DNA of 64,000 nt from Theropithecus gelada (lineage: Eukaryota > Chordata > Mammalia > Primates > Cercopithecidae): NCBI RefSeq assembly GCF_003255815.1, contig NC_037670.1, forward strand, positions 31,064,251 through 31,128,250. The letters run 5' to 3'. Position 1 is the first letter of the stretch. Each line of letters begins with the position of its first letter. The position numbers were made by a program, and so were the translations under genes. The notes below the pieces were generated by a model. It had not been told where the DNA came from and searched no databases. It was given only the letters and a program-made list of their open reading frames with translations. Shown in pieces: positions 1 through 12,201 of the stretch.

Positions 1-430
1 CCAGTGAATGATTTTACCTCTTTAAAAAAAAAAAAAGCATTTATACATAAAAAGTGGGATGAAGGGACCACTGATAAGACATGGTATGTACTGAGTAGAG
101 TTGGCTTCTTTCTCTGGCGTCATCAGAGGCTGGACTCTCGTTGGTTTTAGTTTCTCCATTTTCTGCAGGTAAATCTTTAGTTTCTTGGTTAGTCACTTGA
201 GCCTGTTTTCTCGTTGCTCCCCCTCCCTTTCCCTTTTGTTTGCACTTTTTTGTCTAAGGATTTATCCTTCTCTGCTACCGTTTTTCAGCTTCATTTCCTC
301 TTTGGCAGGAACAGGTTTAGCTGACAGCCATGCCAATTGCCTCTTGGGCTGTTTCTTCCCTACCCCTTCACCACCCCTTTGGCAAAGCTGACCTTCTTCT
401 TGGGTATCATGGCAGTGGGGAGGGTGTGTG
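1..430 (-). pseudogene. HMGN1P: HMGN1 processed pseudogene (antisense in SCAF4 intron 1)
   Basis: HMGN1 is a nucleosome-binding protein that loosens chromatin. Read on the - strand from an ATG at 410, the sequence gives PKKKVSFAKG, then a stop and a frameshift; LSAKPVPAK at 327-301, the HMGN nucleosome-binding core, is in another frame; the acidic C-terminal part follows (NQETKDLPAENGETKTNES, about 190-130). The 3' UTR carries on (TACCATGTCTTATCAGTGG, about 90-70) to the left edge, so the copy is truncated by the window. It has no introns, an extra codon after the ATG, and frame damage: a dead retrocopy. The end upstream of the ATG is not defined. HMGN2 is excluded because the C-terminal segment matches HMGN1 only. 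Confidence 0.88.
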
Positions 431-669
431 TTGGGTGCCTGCACACCAAGAGCCTTCGCAAAGCTGGGCTGCCTGGCCACCGAAGCTCTTCCTGCTGCCC
501 TGGCTGCTAAGACCTCCCTCCCCACCCACCCCATTTGTATTTTCCAAGTGGTGATGCAGATATGTAGGAAAGGTGGTTATTTACTAGCCAAATAGTTAAA
601 CTTTATGTTTCAAAAGATTTTTTAAAGTGTTGTTTTGTGTTTTGTTTTGTTTTTTTTTTGTCTTTTAAG
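431..669 (+). other. SCAF4 intron 1, 3' end
   Basis: Sequence between the HMGN1 retrocopy and exon 2. It may include the retrocopy's 5' UTR (GC-rich up to about 540), then AT-rich DNA and the long poly-T tract that forms the exon 2 acceptor. Confidence 0.6.
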
Positions 670-753
670 CTCTTTTCGCTTATGGATATGAAACCTCCCA
701 TCTCTAGAGCCAAGATGATTCTCATCACTAAAGCTGCTATTAAAGCTATTAAG
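670..753 (+). CDS. SCAF4: SCAF4 exon 2 (CID start)
   Basis: 28 codons, residues about 11-38, phase 0 at both ends. Reads LFSLMDMKPPIS and then a Lys/Ile-rich helix, the first helices of the CTD-interacting domain. The acceptor follows a poly-T tract; the donor is AAG|gtaatg. Confidence 0.95.
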
Positions 754-3700
754 GTAATGACAAAATAAATCAATTTGAGAAATGTTTTTGAAATTTTGAA
801 AATATTTTTTACTTTTAAACATGAGAAGTCAACTTGTGAATTAGTTCAGGCCTAAGTCAAAGAGCTCTAACCAGCCTTTGCTTAAGGTACATGATAAGCA
901 TACATTTGCATTGTAACGTATTGTTTCAAAGCAGTTTGGTTTTTGGCAGGGATAGGGGGGCAGAGTCTCACTGTGTCGCCCAGGCTGGAATGCAATGGTG
1001 GGATCTCGGCTCACTGCAACTTCCCCCTCCCTGGTTCAAGTGATTCTCATGCCTGAGCCACCCAAGTAACTGGGATTACAGGTGTGCGCCACCATGCCCA
1101 GCGTCAAAGCAGTTTTTTTAAATTTTCACATATTCCTTATCATAAAGCAACTATTTAGCGTCGTTTTTATTTAAAGAGAAAAAATTCAAGCTCCATGAAA
1201 TGAAATGTCTTACCCAATATCACACTTTAAAATGTGACTTGTTTTAGAAACTACATTGTTTAGCTCTAATCCATTGGTTTTGTCCCATAAGGTTGCCAAA
1301 TATTCTGCTTCATGAAGGTTTTTTGTTTTAAAATTTAAGAAAAAGGACCTTCTGTTTGGGGAATTTTTGTAGTTTTCTGTTTTTAGTTTTTCTCTGATTT
1401 GTTTTTTAAGATTTTTTTAAATTTTTGATTATGTGTTTCTCATGGTTCATTCAGTATTGATAATATTTAAATTGTATAGATTTCAGAGTTTTAAGTATTT
1501 TCTAATTATAGGAAATGCAGAAATATGTAAACTGAACAGTAATTTTCTCTTAATTCTTTCAGCTTTATAAGCATGTAGTTCAAATAGTAGAAAAGTTCAT
1601 CAAAAAGGTAACTATCTCTCATTATTACCTCATTTTAGTTACAATATGATTTGTAATTGACTTCGTAAATTTTAACCTGGATGCTTGTTTCTAAAGCCAC
1701 TTCATAAAAATGTAGTCACTAGAGGTTCTTTTTAATCACTAGAAGTTTATAAAAACAAATTTTTAGCAGTACCATTAATTGGTACTTCACTTACTATGAA
1801 CTTAGCACTCAGCTCACAGCAGTTTCTTATGTGTTGGTCATGACCCTTCCCTAAACCTGAAGTGCTTACTCTACCCCTTGCCCTGACTGCTATTGATGTT
1901 TAGGCGTTTAACTCAGCTTTGAGTATTTCAAATGAAATTACTTTGTAAAGTTTTCCCAGTTTTTCCCTTTTCCCATCAGAATAAAATTTTCAGTTCAGTT
2001 GTCTGTTGTTTTACAACTGTGTGATTAGCATACATCTGTCTCAGTAGAAAATAGAGAACAGAGACTTAGTTCTTAACCCCTGACCTGGAGCAATGACATG
2101 TAGTACCTACTAATCAGTGTTTATAAAAATGTCTCTAATCCATGGCCCTTGTATACTGGCTTAGGTATAAAAGTTAAAGCTCCAACAGGCAAAAAAAAAA
2201 AAAAAAAAAAAAAAAGGTTAGTAAACGCTTTGCATAGTAGTACATCAAAGTACAAATAAAGTGGAAAAAATTACTTAGAGGCACTATCACCAAATTACTG
2301 CAATAGTTATTAATACATTTGGATTTATTTTTTATTTATGTACATGTACATTTATAAAAGTAAAAATGGATATAATACTGGTTGTTAGCCTGCTTTTCCC
2401 ACAGAGTTTATCATAAACATTTGCAAAATACTCCTCTCTGCGATTGTTACCATGATGCACGCAGCCATTTTCTGAGTTGTTTGACCTAATTTTTTTTTTT
2501 TTTTTTTGGCCATAAATTCCTAGATGTAGAATTGGTGAATTAAATAAGACTTTGCTTTTATTGCTAAATTGTCTTCCATAAAGGGTTATACCTGTTTCCA
2601 CTACCACCAGAAATATATATAGGTGTCTATTTCTCTGCTTTTCTCTGCTGTTGTCAGTTTGGTTAGCCAAAAACAACTTCTCCTTTTTAATTTTTATTTG
2701 GTACTGTACTTTAATAGAATTAAAATTGATACATTTAAAAATGTTTTGTTAATTTTGAAAGGTAAAAATTACCTTTTTGAGCAGGATGAATTGTAGAGAT
2801 TATCATAATAGGTGAATTTGTATGGAACTGGCTTAAGGATTGGTAAAGTAATGTCGATTTTGGTACATTGGGTGTAGGGAAGCAGAGAAATCAAAGAAGA
2901 GTAAAACCTTGGGGGTCAATAGTATCAAGAGAATAATGGTAGTTCCGTATAGACATGGGCAGTTTGACAAGGTAGCCATTTGGAGAGCTGAAGCATTCAA
3001 GTAGTTTTTTTAAAAAAGCAACCTTTGGATGGATATAGAAAAGTTTCATAAATGTGAAAGTAATGGGTGTCAAAGATTGTGACTTTGCTTTTTCTGTACT
3101 GATTTTACATCTTTATCCTTGCAGTGTAAACCAGAATACAAGGTTCCAGGATTATATGTAATTGACTCAATTGTGCGACAGTCTCGTCATCAGTTTGGAA
3201 CTGATAAAGATGTTTTTGGGCCAAGATTCTCTAAAAACATAACCGCCACATTCCAATATTTATATCTTTGTCCATCTGAAGATAAGGTATAGTTAATTTT
3301 TAAACTAAAACTTGTATTCTTTTTTAAAAAATATTATTTTAAATGTATATTAGATATTTGGAGCCTACTGTATTTACTAGATAAGATTTTCGTATAGCGA
3401 TGTCTGTGAGGTTGAAACAAAACACAGTTTTTTCTTCAGTAGTCATTTCATATTTATCTGTTTTCTTATGAGTGCTTCAGGATTATCAGTCATACTGTTG
3501 AAATATGACAGGAACAAAATTTATAGAATCAAAGAGTGTAATAGTGGTTGCCAGGGACCAGGGGTAAGGGAAACATTAGGAGCTGCTAATCAGTGGTTTG
3601 ACATTTCAGTTAAGCAAGATGAATAGGTTGTAGAGATCTGTTGAACAACCTTACCTATAGTTAACAGTTCTGTATTGTACACTTAAAATGTGCTAAGTGA

Positions 3701-6700
3701 GTGGATCTCAGTTAAGTGTTCTTACCACAGTAAAGTAAAATTTTTAAAAAATAACACAAAAGGAACATCATCTTTAAAGAAGGTATCATTGGAAAGATGT
3801 GCTTGTGTAGTTGAGTGAGGAAGAAATTGTGCAGTAGAAAAAGACAGCTATCATCTGATTGTTGGTTATTCCAGAAAGAAAGGTCCAATAACTGATGTTC
3901 TTCCCCAACATATAGAGATGCTAATGCTTAAGTGGTATTCATTAGCAATCAGACTACAGTATTTAATTCCTTATATATACAGTTGGCTTTATAACATACT
4001 ATATAAAAGTAGAAAAACATTACAGATATAGTAGCTGACTATAAGTAGGTGGGGGAATTATACTAGTAAACATACTCAGAATAATGAAGAACAGAGACAT
4101 TTACAATAAACAGCATATAAATTTGAGTGTCATAGATGCTGTTTTTATATTCTTGGAAGAATGCTGTTATGGGAAAAATACACCCAAAACCAAGATGATT
4201 CCTTAAGTAAAAATAAAAGTTGTGCCTGTGAATAACATCTTCTCTGGATCTCCTTCATATTTACTTGGCCACGTAATTTAAATTTTGATTACAGGCCAGT
4301 TTCTTAAATATTTTAGCTGTTATAATTACTCTCAAGAAATTCTCCTTCATTTACTTCTTTAAGATAGCTTTTTTTTTTTTTTGGTCAGTGATAGAGTTTC
4401 TTTGTAACCATAAGTAAAATAAAATGAAAATGTCAAATAATACATTTCTTTTTATTGTCTGGGTCTGTAGTCCCTCTCTGTTCCTTACTCTAGATGATAC
4501 CACTGAAGAAAGACTAATTAGAGTAGTTTAACCAAGTTGTATTTCTGATTTTTTTTCACCTGTTTATGAAACACACATAGTATGGAAATATTAGCCTAGG
4601 GGGTTTTCCTCTTTTTTTTTTTTTTTGTAAGAGTATAATAGGTTATTTATGCCAATATTTATTGTATATTTGTGTTCCCCATGCATAACAGAGTAAAATA
4701 GTTCGTGTGCTGAACCTTTGGCAAAAAAATGGAGTGTTCAAAATTGAAATTATTCAGCCTCTTTTGGACATGGCAGCAGGAACTAGTAATGCAGCCCCAG
4801 TAGCAGAAAGTGTTACCAATAATGAAGGTATGGTCAAATGTATCTGTGAGCTCACACAATGGCATAATTTTTTGCACATGAAACAGTCAGAGTTTATCTG
4901 TATTGATGGAATTTTTCTATAAGAAGGAAACTTGAGTTTACATCTTGGAAGGTACGATTTTCTTTCCATAATTCCTATTTATAATAAAGGTCTGCTTTTC
5001 TGGTAGTTGTTACAGTATAAACTCTAGTGCCACAATCTATATATTTTATACTGTGTTAAATTGGATAAAATGTTATTTTAGCGAAGAAGCTTAATTAGGA
5101 AAACTCGCAGATTAACTTGTTTTTAGGTCTTAATGCCCTTTTCTCTTTTAGGCTCACCTCCACCTCCAGTAAAAGTTTCTTCTGAACCTCCCGCACAAGC
5201 CACTCCAAACTCCGTCCCAACTGTACCACAGTTGCCCAGCTCTGATGCTTTTGCTGCTGTGGCTCAGCTGTTTCAGACAACTCAAGGCCAACAGGTAAAT
5301 TGTCTACTCAAAGGTGAAATTGTTTGCAGGACTAGGTACTGTTGTCACTTCTTGTTTTCTGTTCTTCATTAATAAGCACATTCAAAGGAGAAAATACATC
5401 TGCTTTTCAACTAGAAAAGCCTTCACGAGAAGTAATGTAGGAGTAATAGGGAAAATGTAGAAGTGATAAACAAGGCAACAACACATGACTTTAGAACTGC
5501 TAAGTGGCTCATGTTGCTCACAATTCTAGCATTTCTGATGGATTTCAAAATTATTTGTAACGGAGAGGATTTTTCCATTTTTCTAGAAAACTTATGCTTA
5601 CCTTGTTCACAATTTAGTGTATTTTCTTTTCTCTTTGACCATCATCTTATATCATTGACATTGTCAGCATACATTTTTAACCTTAAGCAATGCCCATTGT
5701 ATCTCTGTATATTCATTCACAACAAATTTAACCATTAGTAAAAGGATTTTTTCCCAATTTATTCTGTGCCTGTGCTACTTTGAATCACCTTTAAGACTTT
5801 TTTTTATTAAATTAACTTTTGATAGTATGATTATACTTTGTTCTGTGATTTATTGGTTTTCCCATTCTTTAAGCTTCAGCAGATCCTTCAGACTTTTCAA
5901 CAGCCTCCAAAACCACAGTCTCCTGCCCTTGACAATGCTGTGATGGCTCAGGTTCAGGCTATCACAGCTCAGTTAAAGACAACTCCTACACAACCATCTG
6001 AACAAAAAGCTGCTTTCCCCCCACCTGAACAGAAAACTGCATTTGACAAGGTATATTTCTCTCACATAACCCACTCCACCATTTATATCACTCAACTTGA
6101 ATTATGGAAGTTATCCCTTCTGTGGATTGTGCATTATGTTGTTTTGTAATTTGAGAGATTTTCCCCCTCAACATCAAAACATCAATTATTTTCCCTGGTT
6201 TTAAATGTGATGTGTGCTCACTGCAAAAATTTCCAGGGTTTGAAGCTGAATTTGCTAGTGTAAAATGAAAAAAGTTAAAAAAAAAAAATTAGGGAGTAAA
6301 GGAAACAGAAAATTCTTCATTAACCCCAGTACTTGGGGATTACTGTGTAACATTTTGCCTTATATCTTTTCAGAATTAATTTCCTACAGATACATGCTTT
6401 TCTTTAATTGATTATAATACATACCCACTTGTTTTGGTGTTAATACTCTTATATCTTTTTTGTTGTTGTTAACGTTAATAGTGGATTTAGATCTACATTT
6501 TTACTGAATGCATGTAATACATAATATTCCACTACACGAGCACATTATAGTTCAGCCATTCCACTACTAATAGACATTCAAATTGCTTTCAGTTTTTTGC
6601 TGTTAAAAACCCAGACAGCCAAGTGTGGTGACTCATGCCTATAGTCCCAACACTTTGGGAGGTCGAGAAGGGAGGATCTCATGAGCCCAGGAGTTTGAGA

Positions 6701-9700
6701 CCAGCCTGGGCAACATAGTGAGACCCCATCTGTGTTTATTTTTAATATATATGTGTGTGTATTAATAATGTATGGGTATTTTTAATATATAAAAATGTAT
6801 AAAATATATTATTTTTAATATGTGTGTGTGCGTGCATTTTAACTTAGTTACCATATGTATAATATGAGGGTTTGGGAACCAGCTGGGCATGGTCTCATCT
6901 GTAGCCCTAGCCACTCAGGATGCTGAGGTGGGAGGATTGCTTGGCCCCAGGAATTCAAAGCTGCAGTAAGCCATGATTGTGCCACTAGCCTGGGCAACAG
7001 AATGAGATCCTGTCTTTAAAAAACAAGCAACAACAAAAAAGAGGATTTGAGTTAGGTCAGTGTCTTTCAGCTGCTCTATTGGGCCTGTGGTTTCTTAGGC
7101 GTCTTTAAGAAGTTGCCACTAAGGATATGGATATGCTGAACAGCTTAGAGCTTCTCATTGAAATTTAACCCTAACAGCTTCACTCTTGTCTGTTTTATTT
7201 GGTTTATGACTTTGTAAAACATCATTTGACATTTCAGTTTTCACTGCAAAAAAACTCAAAAGTTTGAAAATCAGGACTGATGCCTTTGGTTTCATCATCT
7301 TTAAAATTTCTGATTCTTTCTAACATCCTAACTATAAAAACAGAAGGACTTTATTGCCAATAGTCTAAATTAAAAATGTGCGTAGTAAATAACAGTTTTC
7401 TTTCTTTTCTTTTTTTTTTTTTTTTTTTTTTTTTTGAGACGGAGTCTCGCTGTGTCTCCCAGGCTGGAGTGCAGTGGCATGATCTCAGCTCACTGCAAGC
7501 TCCGCCTCCTGGGTTCACGCCATTCTCCTGCCTCAGCCTCCCAAGTAGCTGGGACTACAGGCGCCCGCTACCACTCCCGGCTAGTTTTTTGTATTTTTAG
7601 TAGAGACGGGATTTCACCATGTTAGCCAGGATAGTCTTGATCTCCTGACCTCGTGATCCACCCGCCTCGGCCTCCCAAAGTGCTGGGATTACAGGCTTGA
7701 GCCACCGCGCCTGGCCTAACAGTTTTCATTATATCTTAGTGATTTATGAGTGATGACTGATTAAACAAAAGTTGGATAAATTTTTTTGAGTAAAAAAGAA
7801 ATATATACGTGTATGAAAAAAAAAAACCAGGTAATACAGAAAGTTATAAAATAAGGGAAGAATTCCACACTGTAGATTTGAACAGATTTGTTTGTGTATA
7901 TTCTTACATACCTGTTTGCATGCGCATATGAACATAAATTCATATATTTGGTTTTATTAGTTTTTTGTTTTATGTTGTGATTAGGAAAACTCATTTGTAT
8001 TAAAAAAGAATTCTGTATTCTAGTAAGGTTTTTTTTTTTTATGATTGTCTGTTTAGTCCCTCTGGAATCTGTTTTAGAATATGATTCAAGATATTGAAAA
8101 TAGCCAGTTCTCCCTCACTACTTTTTTATACACTAAATTCCCATATGTTTCTGTGTCTTACCTCTGGACACTGTTCTGTCCCACTAATATATTTGTTTAT
8201 TTCTGCATCATCATTATTCTTGTAACAGACTGTCTTTCATTTCCTGGTGTCCCATCTCTCCCCCTCCCACTTAACTGTTTTTCAAACTCTCCCTCATACT
8301 TTTTCCAACTTTATTCATTTATCATGAAGTGTATTAGTCAGGAGTTCCAGGGAAACAAAACCAGTAATTGTATCTACATCTGCATCTGTCTGTCTAGATT
8401 GTTGAATGAAAGATAGGTTTGCCTTACGAAACTGGCTCACGCAATTGTAGGGGCTAGCAATTTTGAAATTTGTAGGGCAGGTCTGCAGGCTGGAAATTCA
8501 GGAGGCGTTAACATTGTAGGCCTGAGTGTGAATTTGCAGGATAGCAGACTAAAAACTCAGGCCAGGGTTTCTCTGTTGCACTGTTGAGGATAATTCCTTC
8601 TACCTCAGTTCTTATTTTTAATGCCTTCAACTGATTGATTGAGGCCCACTCATTATCGAGAGTAGTCTGCTTTACTCAGAGTCTACTGATTTAAATGTTA
8701 CTCTCATCTAAAAAACACCTTCACAGCAACATCTAGGTTAGTGTTGGACGATACACTGAGCACTACATAACTTAGGTTGACACAAAATTAACCATCACAG
8801 CATACTTTTCCAGATAAACTGGAAAACTCTATACATTTCTATGTTGGTGTATAGAATTCCTTTGAATTTATAGGTAAATTTAGGAAAAGCCATGATAGTG
8901 AGCATCTTTCTCTTATTAATGTGAATTCTAATTGCTCTAGTATTTAACCTTAAGTTGATTGGCCCGTAAGTTTAGAAAAAGGAATTCTGTGCTTTTCCTT
9001 TGACATAAAAGGTCTATTTCAGGCTTCTCACTGGAAATAATTTGTCTGTTTCAGCTGCTTTATAGATCTTCAGTTTCCTAAAAAGCAACTAAAATTTCTT
9101 TTTGGATAGACCCCATTTAAATTTTTCAATTGCTTCAACTATTTTTTTCAAAGCAGTATTCTTCAAACTTTAAAGAACATATTAGTATGTAATAAACCGT
9201 GAAGATCATAGGTTTTGTGTTTTGTAGGCAACTTTGACCAGATTTTAATTTTGGCTCCAATTACTTAAAGACTATCCTGTTGTTGAATTCATGTTTAGTG
9301 TTCAGTAGTGTAAAATAAAGATGGTAGTAAAAATATTTTATTGTTGCCATGAGGGTTAAATAAAAATGTATGTAAAACAGCAAGGTACCTGGGCTATGAT
9401 GGTTCCTGTTCAGAAAATACTAACTTGCTCATTTGTAAGAACTTTACTCACTTGGCCTAGAACTACAAAGAAAGAAACATAAGTTAGCTCTATCCCAAAA
9501 CACTCTTTACACTTAGTTTAGTCCTATATACTGTGTTGTCTAAGGATGGAACTTTCATTACTGATTCAGAAGTCTGTTGTTCAATAAAGCAAAACCAGAA
9601 TCTCTAGGCAGAACTATTTTTTCTTTTTCTTCTTCTCTCCCCCCCCCCCCCCCCCCGATGGAGTCTCGTTCTGTCACCCTGGCTGGAGTGCAGTGGTGCA

Positions 9701-12169
9701 ATCTCGGCTCACTGCAAGCTCCGCCTCCGGGTTCATGCCATTCTCCTGCCTCAGCCTCCCAAGTAGCTGGGACTACAGGCGTCCACCACCTCGCCTGGCT
9801 AATTTTTTTATTTTTATTTTTAGTAGAGACGGGGTTTCACCGTGTTAGCCAGGATGGTCTCGATCTCCTGACCTCATGATCCACCCGCCTCGGCCTCCCA
9901 AAGTGCTGGGATTACAGGCATGAGCCACCGCGCCCGGCCAGACAGAACTATTATAGAATGACACAAGTTTAGGAATTTAAGGAGCACAACTTGAAAGGAA
10001 AGATTGCTTATTGAAAGCCAGAGACTGAGGGCTTTCAAGTCGAAAGGACTAGTGTCCGCATCCTGATTCTACCATTCACTGACTGTACAATCTTAATCAT
10101 GTTTCTTAATCACCTGAGCCTTTGTTTTCTTGTTGTAAAAAAGAAGAAACTATCTAAATTGCAGTGTTCTTGTGATGATGAAGTCTATATGATATGATAC
10201 ACATTAGTAGGTATTTAATGCATTACCTTTTTTCTGAATAAATCTTACTTAAAATTGTTCTTCTAGATATGTGATCTCATTAAGTCTCCTGAATTTTTTT
10301 TTAAATGAAAGTTTCTGATAAGCTGTGAAGTTATGATAAAGAAGCAAATGAACCTCTCAGTGATCTGCTAGTGACTTTTTTGTGTCCCTGCCATTTTTTT
10401 CTTTTTTTATATTAGTATATTTTTGAGGAAGCAGTATATGGACACTTTTCTATATGCATTTATGGTGATTGGATAAGACAGTCTTTTTGTACATTTTATA
10501 TTGACTGAAAATGTATACCCATTTTCATGTGCACGAAGTTCCAAACATTTTTAGTCTAGGGAAATGAGTATTTTAGAAAAACATGTATGCTGCTAAATTA
10601 CTTGTGAAATACACCAATAGAAAATAGAAAGAAAGCACTGTACTTACAATTGAGGAAGGAAAACAGAATGAAAACATTGTGTGTTTTCCAAACTGGCATC
10701 TGTGTAAAAATTGTTTATATCTACAAACCAAGGTCCTTAGGGGCATGAGGGAAAAGAAGATTGTGCTTGACAGTGTGGGTTTCTAGATGGTGGTAAACAT
10801 CCTTTGTTTTCATAAAGTTTTTTGTGCAATGAATCAGTCTAAATTTTAAAATGAAATATTGACATAATTATTCCAGAAGTTGCTTGATAGATTTGACTAT
10901 GATGATGAGCCAGAAGCTGTGGAAGAATCAAAGAAAGAGGATACCACTGCCGTTGCCACAACAGTACCTGCTGCTGCTGTGCCCCCTGCACCTACCGCCA
11001 CTGTGCCTGCTGCTGCTGCACCCGCTGCTGCCTCTCCTCCTCCTCCACAGGCACCATTGTTAGTTTTTTTTTATTCCTCAGCAGATAGAAAATTGGTAAT
11101 AGTTGTAAGGCATAATCTAAGTAACATTTAGCAATGAAAACAATTTTCAGTGAAGTTGTTTTGTAAAATTTGTGGTATTAGTTTTCTCTTGAATGAGGAA
11201 GGGATCCTCTAAGATTTAAAACAAAAAATGGCTTTTATGTTGGGAATAATACTGAGTTTATAAATTAAATGTAATATATAGGTAAATATGTGGTTCAGTA
11301 AAATGTTGATTAATGACTCATGAACAACACTGTTTCTGTAGTTTAAGTGTGGCTGAGAAGCTTGTGCTTCTGAATGTGTAAAAGATTATCCACCTTTTTT
11401 TAGTGGCTTTCCTGGAGATGGCATGCAGCAGCCAGCATACACACAAAATATGGATCAGTTTCAGCCACGAATGATGGGAATACAACAGGATCCATTGCAC
11501 CATCAGGTACAAGCATTTTTCTTGCAGTTGAAAGAAAGATCTATTCATTATAGAGTATATGGTTTACATTCCACAGAGCACTATGCAGCTATGTGATGGG
11601 CTGAGTCGTACTATAGCTCTGATAAAAGCTGTTGAACACATAACTGTTTTGAGTTGCTTTTTTTCTGTAATTAAAACGAGGATGCCAAAATCACATGCTC
11701 ATATTTTAATAATAGGCATTTTAGTTAAAATAATTTAGAGATTACAGTTATATTTGAAGAAACCGACCTGTTTAGTTAGACAACTTTTTCCCTTGGAAGG
11801 GCCTTTCTTCTGTAGTTTGTGTGGTTAGATACTTTAGAGAGCTCTGAGCTCTGAACATTCAGGAATATAGTTTGAAATCCGCAATAAAAGGAGCATACAT
11901 AATACACTGGAGAGTTGCAGGAAGTTAGTAGAGATAAATTTGTTCCAGTAAATTTGTTCCAGTAAATTCTCTCATTGAGTGTTCTCTTAAATTTGGCTCT
12001 GTATCTAAATTATGGGGATGGGGTGGGAAGCATTTTTGTTATTTCAAGTGTTTAACCATTACTGAAAGTTCATAAATAATTTAGAAAGAATACTTAAAGC
12101 ATTATATTTATAGTTTTATTTGTATTTAAATTGACATGCAGAAATATGTCAGACTGTAGTTTACTTTCA

Positions 12170-12201
<32 letters not shown>

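Noticed and set aside
7376..7625. Many 60-125 codon frames with the theme SPRLECSGAISAHCNL or QAGVQWHDLGSLQ
   Set aside because: These are the standard translations of antisense Alu elements and occur at nearly every Alu in the window.
11059..11133. Read-through of SCAF4 exon 8 into intron 8
   Set aside because: The frame runs about 70 nt past the donor, but exon 9 restores the known protein in phase through TT|gttagt, so this is intron.
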